Assembly (NCBI GenBank): GCA_037043235.1
Contig: JAWRVZ010000063.1
Location: 520,001-584,000, forward strand
Direction: 5' to 3'
Length of the DNA: 64,000 bases
From: Rhodeus uyekii
Lineage: Eukaryota; Chordata; Actinopteri; Cypriniformes; Acheilognathidae
The notes under the pieces are model-generated. The model was not told where the DNA came from. It saw nothing but the letters and a program-made list of their open reading frames with translations, and made no database searches. The translations under genes were made by a program, and so were the position numbers. Each line of letters begins with the position of its first letter. Within the stretch, counting starts at the first letter, position 1. Positions 23,401 to 35,400 of the stretch are shown here, piece after piece.

Positions 23401-26400
23401 GATTATTTACTTATTTCTGTTCCTTTCTTACAAATGACTGCTCACATTCAGATCGGCTAAGTCCTATTATTTATTTTTCCTTTTTCGATAGTCTATTAAT
23501 ACAGGGTTCATAGCACATCAGTTCAAAAAAATTCCATGACTTTTCCATGACTTTTCAATGACAAAGTTATAATTCTCAATGACATTTTAATACTTGATTT
23601 TGTACAGTCAAAAAAATATGATACACGTACCTGTATCAAAACCAGAAGAAACGCATTTAAAAACAAAAGCCGTCTACAGCAATGGGCAAAACAGTCTGCC
23701 AAGTCCCATAAAAATGTGTATGGAATTACACTGCAATTCAATTAAGTGGCAAAAACCAGAACAGGAACAAACACATTCAAAACGCCAGACTGATAGTCCC
23801 TTGAAAAATAGCGTACACTACAATACAAATAATTAGTAAGACATAAAACAGTCTGAAGTCCCATCCATGGATTTCAATAGGTTTTGAAAACCAGGGGTCA
23901 TCTAACCCTTGTTGACAATTTTCAAGGGGTCATAATCAGATTGTCCTATCTTTTATTCAGAGAACTTTAGTAAAATAAATACTTATTTGACACTTGAAAA
24001 ACTAAAATAAAGTTAAAGCCATTTTATATTTAAAATACAATTGACAATATTTATCTTTGTTCTTGCAAAATTTGACCATTTTTACAAAATTCTCCTGCAT
24101 CAAAATGATCCCAAGCTGCATATCTGGTGGGGTCAAAAGTGGGGAAAAAAAAAAAAAATCAAATGTGCATCAAAATGCACATTCCCATTTAGCAAGTCCT
24201 CCCCTTCACGTCATTTCTGAAACCTTATAGAGGGTGCTTTGGGTACATTCAGAAGGCTTAGACAAAGTGTTCATTAAACGGTATGGTTTTTATTCAGAAA
24301 TATTATTTTCTCCAGTCTTTGGTGAAAGGCGAATTCTTTAAAAAAAAATCAGCAGCTTTAGAGAATATCCTCTCGCATGGAACAGATGATGCAGGAGTAC
24401 ACAAAAACAGTTTAGAAAGCTGATATAAATGAGGATATATTGCTTTGAATATACAACACTAAAATAAACTCAATCCACTCTCCTCAACAATAACGCCAAT
24501 GCAAACACCGTCTACTACAACCCATGGTTTGGTTTCACTTTTATAAGAAATACTATGGAATTAAGATTGTGCCATTAATATTGAACGAAATATTAGTGAA
24601 AACGAACAAAAATACTCTCCACGAACGAAAAAAACTAACCTCAAACAAAAAAATTAACATCATCTTCGAATAAACTGCATTCTTTGTTGACAGTTCCCTA
24701 AACTGCGGTTTCGCTGCCAGAGTTTTCGTGTTCGCTTTAAAAGTTTTCGTTTACGATTCTCAAATTTACGTTCGTCTTTCTGACTCAAACCTAACGTGTG
24801 GGCGGGGCTTAACAAGGTTCGCTCTCATTGGCTAGTGCCATTTTGATTGACGGCTCCTTGAACCGGAAGTAGTTGATGCTTCAATGACGCGATTTTCAGA
24901 GCACCTGGGGCTGTATACAAACACACACGCGAATAATCATAGTTTATTATAGAACACTAACAGACACGAGAAACGTCACCAGGAGCGGCAGCAAGCCTCA
25001 ACATCCTCCTCGCAGACTGAGGTAAGTTTAATACCGTTTTATTCCTGTTCTGTATGAAAGTTATGTCTATATTTAGCATTGTGAGAGAAGATCAGGTCAC
25101 ATTGGTCCAATCGGTCTTCACAATCCTTCATAAATCTTGCTGATTTTCGGCTCAAGAAACTTTTCTGATTATTGTTAGTGTTGAAAATGTTTAACATTTG
25201 CTTAACATTGTTGTTATACTTCATAATTCTTTAAACAGAAAGGAAGAGCATTTATGAAACACATTTACAATGTTTTTGAAAAAAGTCTTACCAAGCCTGG
25301 ATTTAATAAATCACAGTAAAGAGAAGTAATATTATGGCACATCACTACACTTTTAAATAACTTTCTATTTTAATAATGTTACTTTTATTTATTCCAGTGA
25401 TTAAAGCTGAATTTATTAGATGATAAACAGTAAAACAGTGTAATATTATAGGAGACATTTATAATGGTATTAAAAAATGCTTTAATAAATGTGTTTCATA
25501 AATGCTCTTCCTTTCTGTTTAAAGAATTATGAAGTATAACAACAATGTTAAGCAAATGTTAAACATTTTCAACACTAACAATAATCAGAAAAGTTTCTTG
25601 AGCCGAAAATCAGCAAGATTTATGAAGGATTGTGAAGACCGATTGGACCAATGTGACCTGATCTTCTCTCACAATGCTAAATATAGACATAACTTTCATA
25701 CAGAACAGGAATAAAACGGTATTAAACTTACCTCAGTCTGCGAGGAGGATGTTGAGGCTTGCTGCCGCTCCTGGTGACGTTTCTCGTGTCTGTTAGTGTT
25801 CTATAATAAACTATGATTATTCGCGTGTGTGTTTGTATACAGCCCCAGGTGCTCTGAAAATCGCGTCATTGAAGCATCAACTACTTCCGGTTCAAGGAGC
25901 CGTCAATCAAAATGGCACTAGCCAATGAGAGCGAACCTTATTAAGCCCCGCCCACACGTTAGGTTTGAGTCAGAAAGACGAACGTAAATTTGAGAATCGT
26001 AAACGAAAACTTTTAAAGCGAACACGAAAACTCTGGCAGCGAAACCGCAGTTTAGGGAACTGTCAACAAAGAATGCAGTTTATTCGAAGATGATGTTAAT
26101 TTTTTTGTTTGAGGTTAGTTTTTTTCGTTCGTGGAGAGTATTTTTGTTCGTTTTCACTAATATTTCGTTGAATAATATTGGCTCAAGTCTACTTCCATAA
26201 AATACAGCCGCCCGGTTTCAAACCCGTCAACACTGGATCGGGCTGTCAGAGTCAGGTGGTTCACTGCCGAAGTGAAGCAGTGTGTTTGCTTCAAACGTCA
26301 TTTTCACGTGACTAGTGACGTAATGACACAAGCTCCGAAGCAGTGGTTCATTGCAAGGACCGTTCGAGTTTGAAGCAAGCTTCGGAGCGTCGTTGTCAGA

Positions 26401-29400
26401 CGTAACATCATTAGACACGACTATTCAGAGAGCATTTAAGCAAAACTAATGTGAGAGCATAGCGTCAACGGCAAAGCGGCGACAGTGAGCACATAAGCAC
26501 AAACTACTGTACAGAAACCCCAGCGTCAACAGCAAAAGCGGTAACAACTGTATCATGAGAAAAGTAGCAACATCCCAGGAATAATTTATTCAATTACTCG
26601 CCGAAAGCACTTGAGAAGCCAGAGATGGAACATCCAGCTTATAAAACCTGGCGAAGGTGTTGACATACCTCTAGCAATGTAGGATCGCCATCCACAGCCT
26701 GAAGCCAATCTTTGTATAACACTGACGCCCCGGCATAGTATTTGAATGACAATAGTCGAACGGAACGGTCAAATGCGCCATTTGCAACTGCTGAATGAGG
26801 TTCCTCGCGCTTCTCACAGGCGGCGCTGACTGTCATTCGTCAATTTACAAACGCGGAAGTGCCGACCGTTGAGAAATAAAAAGATTTCGGATGGATTTAA
26901 GTAAAGAAAAAAAGAAAAAAGAACGAAGTGAAAAAATAAATAGAGACGAAAGACAAATTTAATGACATTTCAATGACTTTCTTGACAAATTACAATTTTC
27001 CATGACATTTCAATGATTTTTCAAGACACTAAAAAATTCCCTGACTTTTCCAGTTTTCAATGACAGCTACGAACCCTGTAATATCCACAAAAATTGTACA
27101 TATTAAACGGTCAAAATGTATCAAATATACTTGAAATAATAATTGCCTAGCCCTAATCCAGTATACTCAACGTGTTTATGTGTTTGCCTGGAAATAAATC
27201 CCACCATGCACTGGATTTTCTTTGCTTAAGCACAGCTGGCTTACTGACTACAACGACCTCTCACAGCTCCAGCATTTCAGATTTTTTCTCCAAAGTCCAT
27301 TTCCCTTTTCCTTTCACGGGCCTCCTTTGACCATAATAGGGTTTCAGATGAACCTGGATATATTCACACATTTGTGTGCCTGGAAGTTTGTGGATCTAGT
27401 CGTCACCACCACAGGATTTATTTACATTCATGCACAAGAAGAGACAATCCGTCTCAATGCATTCTACTCATCTTCCCCCCCCTTCACCATCTGGGTGAGT
27501 GCCTTCACACACACACACCTCTTGGCTTCCCCACTTTGAAAAAGGCATTTTCAGCCTGATGATGACTGGCAGCACAATCAGGAGGTTACAATTAGACGGG
27601 TTCACGAGACGCAGGCTGACAATCTCATTCTTATTTCATTACAATGACATGAATGAGCATTTTGGGGTGGGTGGTAGAAACAGCATCACTGTATGAGTCA
27701 TTTCATTTCACAGTAACTGTATATACGGTCTTCAGCAATGAGGCAGTACCTGCAACCCAATCAGGCACAGGCAGTCCTGCTCCTCTAGGATGGCACATCC
27801 ATACGTGGTGTCATGAAGAGATTCGGTGTGTCTCCTGGCAATTTCAATAGCATGGAGGAGATACTAGGAGACAGGCCACGACCATGAGGAGAGCTGGACC
27901 AAACTGTCAGAAACACTTCATGAGGGTGGCATGAAGGCCCGACCTGTGCTCACAGCTCCGTGCAGTTTGATTGGCATTTTTCAGAGAACACCGAAATTCA
28001 AGTCTGCCACTGGCACACCATTCTCTTCACGGATGAGAGCAGGTTTGCATTGATCATATCTGACAGACCTCCACATGCTAGCCAAATGGTTCCCTCACCG
28101 CTGTTAGGTACCAGGATGAAATCCTGAGACCTTATGCTGGTGCAGTGGCCTTGGGTTCCTCCTGATGCATAGTAATGCCCGACCTCATGTGGCTAGAGCA
28201 GATGTGGGCAAACTACGGCTTTTAATCCGGCCCGCCGAACTTGTCCAAGTTATATTAAATTAAATTTTATTATGATTAAACCTCCTTCATTTTACCTTTC
28301 CCTGTAGTGTCCGTGTTTCCCCAACAGATGGCGCACTCCAAAGACATTGACCTTTGTTTGAGTGTGTTGCAATCAACTTCACTTTTTCGCTTCGCACTTT
28401 GAGTCCTTCAGTAAAAATGAGCGGACCGAAGAAAAGTAGACAGTGAGTGCCGATTGTTTAATAAAAAGTGGACAACAAAATATTTTTTCGCTGAAGTCTG
28501 ATATGCCAAGATTTTTTTTTAAATACAACATCAGCCGACATTTTGCCACAAAACATGCTAACTACGCTAGCAAACAGTCTACACAAGAACGAGCGCCTAC
28601 GGCTCAGAGATTGACTCAGCACTGAAGAGGATGACGTTGTTTGGCTCAACCCATCTATGTGAACATACATTCAGTGTCATGAACACCAACAAAGCCCATT
28701 ACAAATCCAAGTTCACTAACCAACACCTATTTTTCAGGTTTTCTGATATGCAAGTCTTGGTAGGCTTCAGCAACTGATTTCATTGGTTTAACTGCACCTA
28801 TCAGTAGTGAGCACACCTGGCGGCGTTGCCATGGATTGGGTTGTGCGCCCCTTCGCTGTGATCTGGTTTCCTTGTGTTTTCAGGCTGAACTGCATCTCTC
28901 TTACGGCAGGATAGAACACATTTCCCAAAAGAATTAATGCAATGTCTCCATCCTGCTCTCGAAAGGGAACGTCTCTGGTTACTGTCGTATCCTCGGTTCC
29001 ATTAACCGCTGTGTTCGCCGCTTGAACAACTGTGCAATGTTCAGGCATAATTCTGACACAATTGCCGCGCTTATGCTATTTATACGGTCAGTCAACCAGA
29101 ATTGCATCACACAACAATTGGCCAGTTATCAACTGCCGTTATCCTACAAGGTTTCAGAAATTACGTGAAAGGGAGGAGTTTGGATCTATCCTGAGAATTG
29201 CCACTTGCAAAAAAAGGAGATCAACAACACTGTTCCCACTGAAACTGAATGGGAGTTTATCTACTGTGTTAATAAATACATTTCGAAAACAATTTTTTAC
29301 AATGAACACTGTACATTGATGTTTTGGTGCCTGTTAAAGGCCAAATCTTTTCATGTAATGGGTTTCACATTTAATTTATATTAGTTCACACAAACAACCA

Positions 29401-32400
29401 TCTTTCTATTCTGGCCCGGCCCTTCTGTCAAATTTTAGAAACTATTGTAGCCCACGAGTCAAAAAGTTTGCCCACCCCCGGGCTAGAGTGTGCATGCAGT
29501 TTTTAGATAACTGAGGCTTATTTTAGAGAACTGAAATTTATATTGATTTTTGGTATGATTTTGAATCCAGCCCTCAGTGTGTTGATGATTTTGGTTTCAA
29601 TTGTCTGTTGTCACATTATAGAGTGAATATAACTAAAAATATTCAAATTGAATATTTCATTCATTGAGATCCATGTGTGATATACATTTACACTTATGCA
29701 TTTGGCAGATGCTTTTATCAAAAGCAACTTACATTGCATTCTAAGGGACACATTGATATTCTAATCAGTTTGCTTTCCCTGGGAATCAAACCCATGACCT
29801 TGGCTTTCTATGCACCAATGCTCTACTGTTTGAGCCCATTTAAGTGTTCCCTTAATTTGTTTGAGTGAGGTACATATACTCACAGACACAGTTTTGCATT
29901 GTTGGCCCTTCTTTTTCAAGACCTGCAATTTGCACCAGCATGCTGTCAATTAACTTCTGGGCCATATCCTGACTGATGTCAGCCCATTCTTGCATCATCA
30001 ATGCTTGGAGTTTGTCAGAATTTGTGGAGTTTTGTCTGCCCGCCCACCTCTTGAGGACTGACCACCAGTTCTCAATGAGATTAAAGTCTGGAGAGTTTCC
30101 ATGGACCCAAAACTTCAACGTTTTCTTCCTCGAACCACTTAGTTATCACTTTTGGCTTATGACAAGGTGCTCCAGCCTGGAAAATGTTTTTCTTCTCCAG
30201 ACAAGCTTTTTTTCTGGATGCCCCAAACAATGGGGATTCATCAGAAAAAGTTATTTTACCCCAGTCCTCAGCAATCCAATCCCTGTACCCTTTTCAGAAT
30301 ATCAGTCTGTTCCTGATGTTTATCATGGAGAGAGGTGGCTTCATGGCTGCTCTTCTTGACACCAGGTCATCCTCCAAAAGTCTTTGCATCCCTGCAGATG
30401 CCATTTCCAAGAAAGCTCCACACTGGTGGTGCCCCGATCCCACAGCTGAATCAATTTTCGGAGATGGTCCTGGCGTTTGCTGGACGCTCATGGGTGCTAA
30501 TTCATAACAACTGAACTTCTCTCCTTGAAGATCCGATACATGGTTGATTTAGGTACAATCTTACTAACAGCAATATCCTTGCTTGTGATTCCGTTTTGTG
30601 CAAAGCAATGAAGACTGCAAGTGTTTCCTTGCAGGTAACCATGGTTAACAGAGGAAGAACAATGATTTCAAGCATCACCCTCCTTTTAAAGCTACCAGTC
30701 TGTTATTCTAACTCAATCATGACAGAGTAATCTCCAGCCTTGATCTTATCAACAATATCAGCTGTGTTAATGAGAGAATCACTGACATGATGTCAGCTGG
30801 TCCTTTTGTGGCAGGGCTGAAATGGCTGGAAAAGGCTGGAAATGTTTTTCTGTACGTCTACTGAAATAATTTTCACGGCAAAAAGGGACCTTGCAATTAA
30901 TCTGACCACTCTTCATAACATTCTGGAGTATATGCAAATCCTCATCATAAATCTGAGGCAGCAGACTTTGTGAAAATGATTGTTTGAGTCACTCTCAAAA
31001 CCTTTGGCCACGGCTACAAACACACACTATTCATTAGTGATGCACTGATATTTAAATTGTGTCTAACACAAGTTAATTATTAATATTATGACTGATAACT
31101 GTTAAAATGGCAGATGTTTAAATTCTATTGTAATTTTCTCTAAATAAAGACGTTAAAAACTAAAATAAGTCATTTCAAAAAGTCAATTTAGGCATCACAA
31201 AATTATAAATGTACAGGATGAATTAATTTTGAGATTTGCTAGAGATGGCAGTGCTAATAGATTTTGTTCACTGGTGTTGTTTAAGAGAACAGTTTATTCA
31301 AGATACTTAATAAATAAATAAGATTACTCGAACAGTTCCTAGAATTACACATGACATTTCCTTACAGTGAAAACATGACTAGCTCCTGTGAAATAAAAAG
31401 CCTCATGTTCAACCAGTATCAATAGGATCTCTCTCCATCTCTGCTCCACAACATTAAATTTAAACTGCAATCACGGGTCAATCGCTCATGCTCCATAAAT
31501 CCATGAGCACCATCACTTAATTGAATTGCCTGGTTTTGAGAACCCAAGGCAAGTCTAGCACTCTCTGTATCCTTTATGTCTCATCATTGGGTCTAAATGG
31601 AAAAATACCAGATTTTTTTTTTTCCCAAGATGTGAAGAGACTTTCAACCAGCATTACAAAAAACATTTCTGAAACAAATCACCCACCCAGCCTTTAAGCA
31701 CAGGGATGCGTATAATATAATTACAAACCTATCCACACAGAGGGACAGGCTAGACTGTTGTAGTTATCACACGCCTTCCAACAGCCACCAATTTCTGCCA
31801 GAGCTGTACCCCGAAGAGCTCAACAGAGAGGACCATCTGTCAATCAATCAACTTCAGCCCCCCAACACCAAATGCTCAAAGAGCCAAGCGAGACAGTGAC
31901 GGGATGAGATTGGCAGCCTGCCAGTATGTGCACACTCCAAAAATCATTCCCATTACCGTTTCCTGCACAGACACACACACAAATAGAGAATACCAGCCCT
32001 TACACAGACATGAGCAGAATGTAAAGAGCTGAGGAACGTGGAAATTTGTGGGTCGACAGAGTGTGAAATGTAAATGATGAGACTATGAAGGCAAGGAATG
32101 AATTTAGAGAAATGTCTTCCCTTCCCTGATTGGAAGCTGCAGTAAACGACTTCCATGTGGAAATGTCTGGCATTATACAAATTTATGTTCTGCCACAAAT
32201 TATTTGGTGTAAACACTATTCATTATGCTGCCTTGCTTGGCATATATGCCTGGCTATATTATAAACCACTGACGTGACAGCACAATAAAACATCCATCCA
32301 CAGGGCCATGTTAAAACAGTTTTCAAAATCATTCTCTATATACCCTTCTTCCCTGTTCCCTATGTTCCTCCACTAATATAGTCCACTTGATGGAGTAAAT

Positions 32401-35400
32401 GAAAACAAGCGAGTGAATTTGTGGGGCCTCTTTTGCAGTTTGTGCTTATTTAATAATCATTTGAACCTAGGCAAACTGGTCGCTCCAGAAGGTAAGATTA
32501 AAATAACTCTCCTGAATTCGGTCATGGAAACTAACACGTATAACCCTTGATTAAACAACTTAATCAAGTAAAAAAGTAATTTATACCTATATGAAATACG
32601 CTGTGACGTGATGGATGGATGATTCAGCTGCGGGCACCATCTTATGGTGAGATGCATTCATTCGATGTGACCATCACATGGGTATTCTCTTGCCGTTGAA
32701 CATACCGTATTTTCCCGCATATATCCCGCGGGTTATACCAGATTTTACAAACCCCGCACGGGGGGGATATATAAGGGAAAATACGGTATGTTCAACGTAA
32801 TAATATTTCAATATAAAAAATTGCGGTATTTTCTTTGTTTTTCTTTCTTGCACGGGTTGATTCTGGCCTCTGTAATGTCAGTCTTACAGCTTGCGCTGAT
32901 AGGCTGTCTGGCCTGTCAATCATGCAAGACGACGTGATTGGCTGTGCTGCCATGATAGCGTGCTGTGCTGCTCATCCGATCAACATGCTTCCAGGGGAGA
33001 GACTGTCTTTCTTTTTCTTCGGATTTTGACTTGTGTTTGTTTTTTTATTGTTTGAATTTCGTGCACAAGTACTGTGTACCGAGCCTGAACAGTTATGGAT
33101 AATTGACACCATGCGAGCAACATTCGAAATTCGAATCGTGAAAAAAAAGAATTCATCATGGGTGCGGGATATCTGAGGGTGCGAGTTATACCAATGATTT
33201 TTTACACAAACCCCCAAAACCCACAGACTATATGAGGCTGCGGATTATCTGCGCCTGCGGATTATATCCGGGAAAATACGGTACATCGGTATTACACACA
33301 TTATTGTGGTGCATTTTTGGATTGAATGAGTGCAGTCAATAACATCTACTATGGTTTATATACACACAGTGGTGTGAAAAAGAGTTTGCCCCCTTCCTGA
33401 CTTATTTTTTTGTCACACTTAAATGTTTCAGATCAAACTAATTTAAATATTAGTCTAAGATAACAAGTAAACATAAAACGCAGTTTTTAAATGAAGGTTA
33501 TTATTATAAAGGGGAAACAAAATACAAACCTACATGGCCCTGTGTGAAAAAAGTGCTTGGCCAGTTATTAGGTTATATACACACACATACTCCCACACAA
33601 ATGAGCTAAAATATTAAGACCAAATGCCTAATATGCAAAACAGCATTGCACAACTCGCCAAGGCATGGACTCATGTCCTGTGGTTTCTGGTACAAAGGTG
33701 TTAGCAGCAGATCCTAACAGACACCTTGAACTCTTCATCATGTTCCTCAAACCATTCCTCAAACCATTCCTGAACAATGTGTGCAGTGAGGCAGGGTTGC
33801 TTTATCCTGTTGAAAATTTCTCAGATGAAACTGACATTTTGTCAGTCAGATATATTGCCTGGTCGTCTGTTTAGAAATAATCAGCCCTGCCCTGTCAACT
33901 ATAATAAACAGCTCTTTAATGAACTTATATTTCCAGAAAGTTTTCACAGCTTTGCTGAAAGTCACAAATGACCTCCTGCTGTCCATCGTCTTCTGCAATC
34001 CTGATACTTCTAGATTTGAGCGCAGTATTTGACACTATTGATAACGGTATTCTTCTTAAATGGCTTGAGTGTGTTGTGGGAGTCCAGGGTGTAGCTTTAC
34101 AGTGGTTCTCTTCATACTTAAAGAGGAGGACCTATTCTGTAAATATCGGGTTATTTACTTCACCCTCTGCCCCCATCCATTTTGGTGTTCCACAGGGATC
34201 TATACTTGGCCCTCTTTCATTTCACTCTACATGCTCCCTTTAGTACTAATATTTCGGAAATATAACAAATTATCATTGTTACGCCATCGACCTTTTATGT
34301 GTCCCTCATTCCCGTTGCAAAACAAAAAGGTGATAGAGCTTTCTCTGTAGTCACCCCAAAGCTCTGGAACAGTCTTCGTTTGGACATTAGGGCTTCCTCA
34401 TCACTAAATGTTTTTAAATCTAGATTTAAAAACTTATTTTTATTCTCTAGCTTTTGAGTGATGTGCCGTACAAGTTGTATTCTTAAATTAGTTGGTTTCT
34501 GTGACATGTATAAAAAAAATAATAATTCTCGTTTCTCTTAAATGTCTGATTTATTTTCAATGTAAAGCACTTTGGTTCAACTACGGTCGTTTTAAATTTG
34601 TGCTACAGTAATACAGTATTACCTCGGTTTACGAGTTTAATTCGTTCCAAGAGCGAGCTCGTAAACCAAAATGCTTGTACACCAAAACAAGTGTCCCCAT
34701 AAGAATGCACTAAAAATCAATTAATTCGTTCCACACGACCATAAATGCCCATTTTAAATATTTTTGGGGTTTTACCCATTACAGTTAAAATTATAACCAT
34801 TAAGATCTCATAGAAATATTAAATAATTGACGATTAAACTATAAAAATACTTTAGGTTACTTTAGGTTTGAGCAGCCTGCATGGAGGAGATGAGGAGGTA
34901 GGAGCGGGCAAAGCAAGGATTCAAGTGCAAATGAGTAGTGTAGTTATAATAGTGTAGAAAACAAGTGATAATCCAGAGGTGTATCACACATGGGAGCCGC
35001 GGCCGCGAACAAACGCGCGCTGGAGCCACGGCCGCGAATGAACGCGCGCCGGACCCGCGAATGAATGCGCGCTGGAGCCGCGGATGAACGGGCGCTGGAG
35101 CCGCGGATGAATGCCATTCAAGAGAAGAGTGGATAGAAGTGAACTAAATAGGCAGATGATATGAGAACGAGGTCTCTCTCTCTCTCACACACAGGCAGAA
35201 CTAGACAATGAATTCATGAACTGTGACAGTTACTGCTTAGAGGTACTGTACGTGTATATTTCACTAGGTGAACAATAGCGATCAGAATTAATTAATGTTA
35301 CAACAGGAGGTAAAACCGCTGTAAATCACTTATAAAAGTATGCACTGTGGTGAATGATGCAGCCAAACCAAGAGATGCTGAGAGAATTAATGAGTTAAGG

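Larger units (their letters stand above)
23502..27078. mobile_element. hAT-like element with CAGGGTTC termini, hosting a foldback insertion
   Basis: The left end CAGGGTTCATAGC and right end GCTACGAACCCTG are inverted with one difference. Just inside both ends lie repeated 'TTTCAATGACTTT/TTTCCATGACTTT' blocks. CAGGG ends are typical of hAT elements. An exact 8-bp target duplication was not found, so the border is moderately certain. No intact transposase is seen. The palindrome 24584-26169 sits inside, and a promoter-plus-exon-like segment lies at 26650-26870. Confidence 0.6.
27748..29875 (+). pseudogene. Tc1-like transposase relic, split by a hAT element and a SINE
   Basis: DNA typical of a teleost Tc1 transposase: GCTCCTCTAGGATGGCACAT, a segment encoding FTDESRF, then YRDEILRPYAGAVG and NARPHVAR (near 28110-28198). 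Reading continues after the insertion with RVCMQFLDN-like sequence. The 3' part (AATCCAGCCCTCAGTG, TTTCATTCATTGAGAT) is followed by a SINE, and the terminal inverted repeat GTTCCCTTAATTTG resumes at about 29848. Frameshifts, stops and deletions (much of the catalytic region is missing) make it dead. The left border is not defined. Confidence 0.7.

Noticed and set aside
25039..25714. Two identical 61-codon proteins on opposite strands
   Set aside because: They are the same sequence in the two arms of the palindrome. No domain, no conserved partner; identity is explained by the inverted duplication.
29976..30507. Plus-strand open frames of 107-127 codons
   Set aside because: They lie antisense to the minus-strand Tc1 transposase relic.
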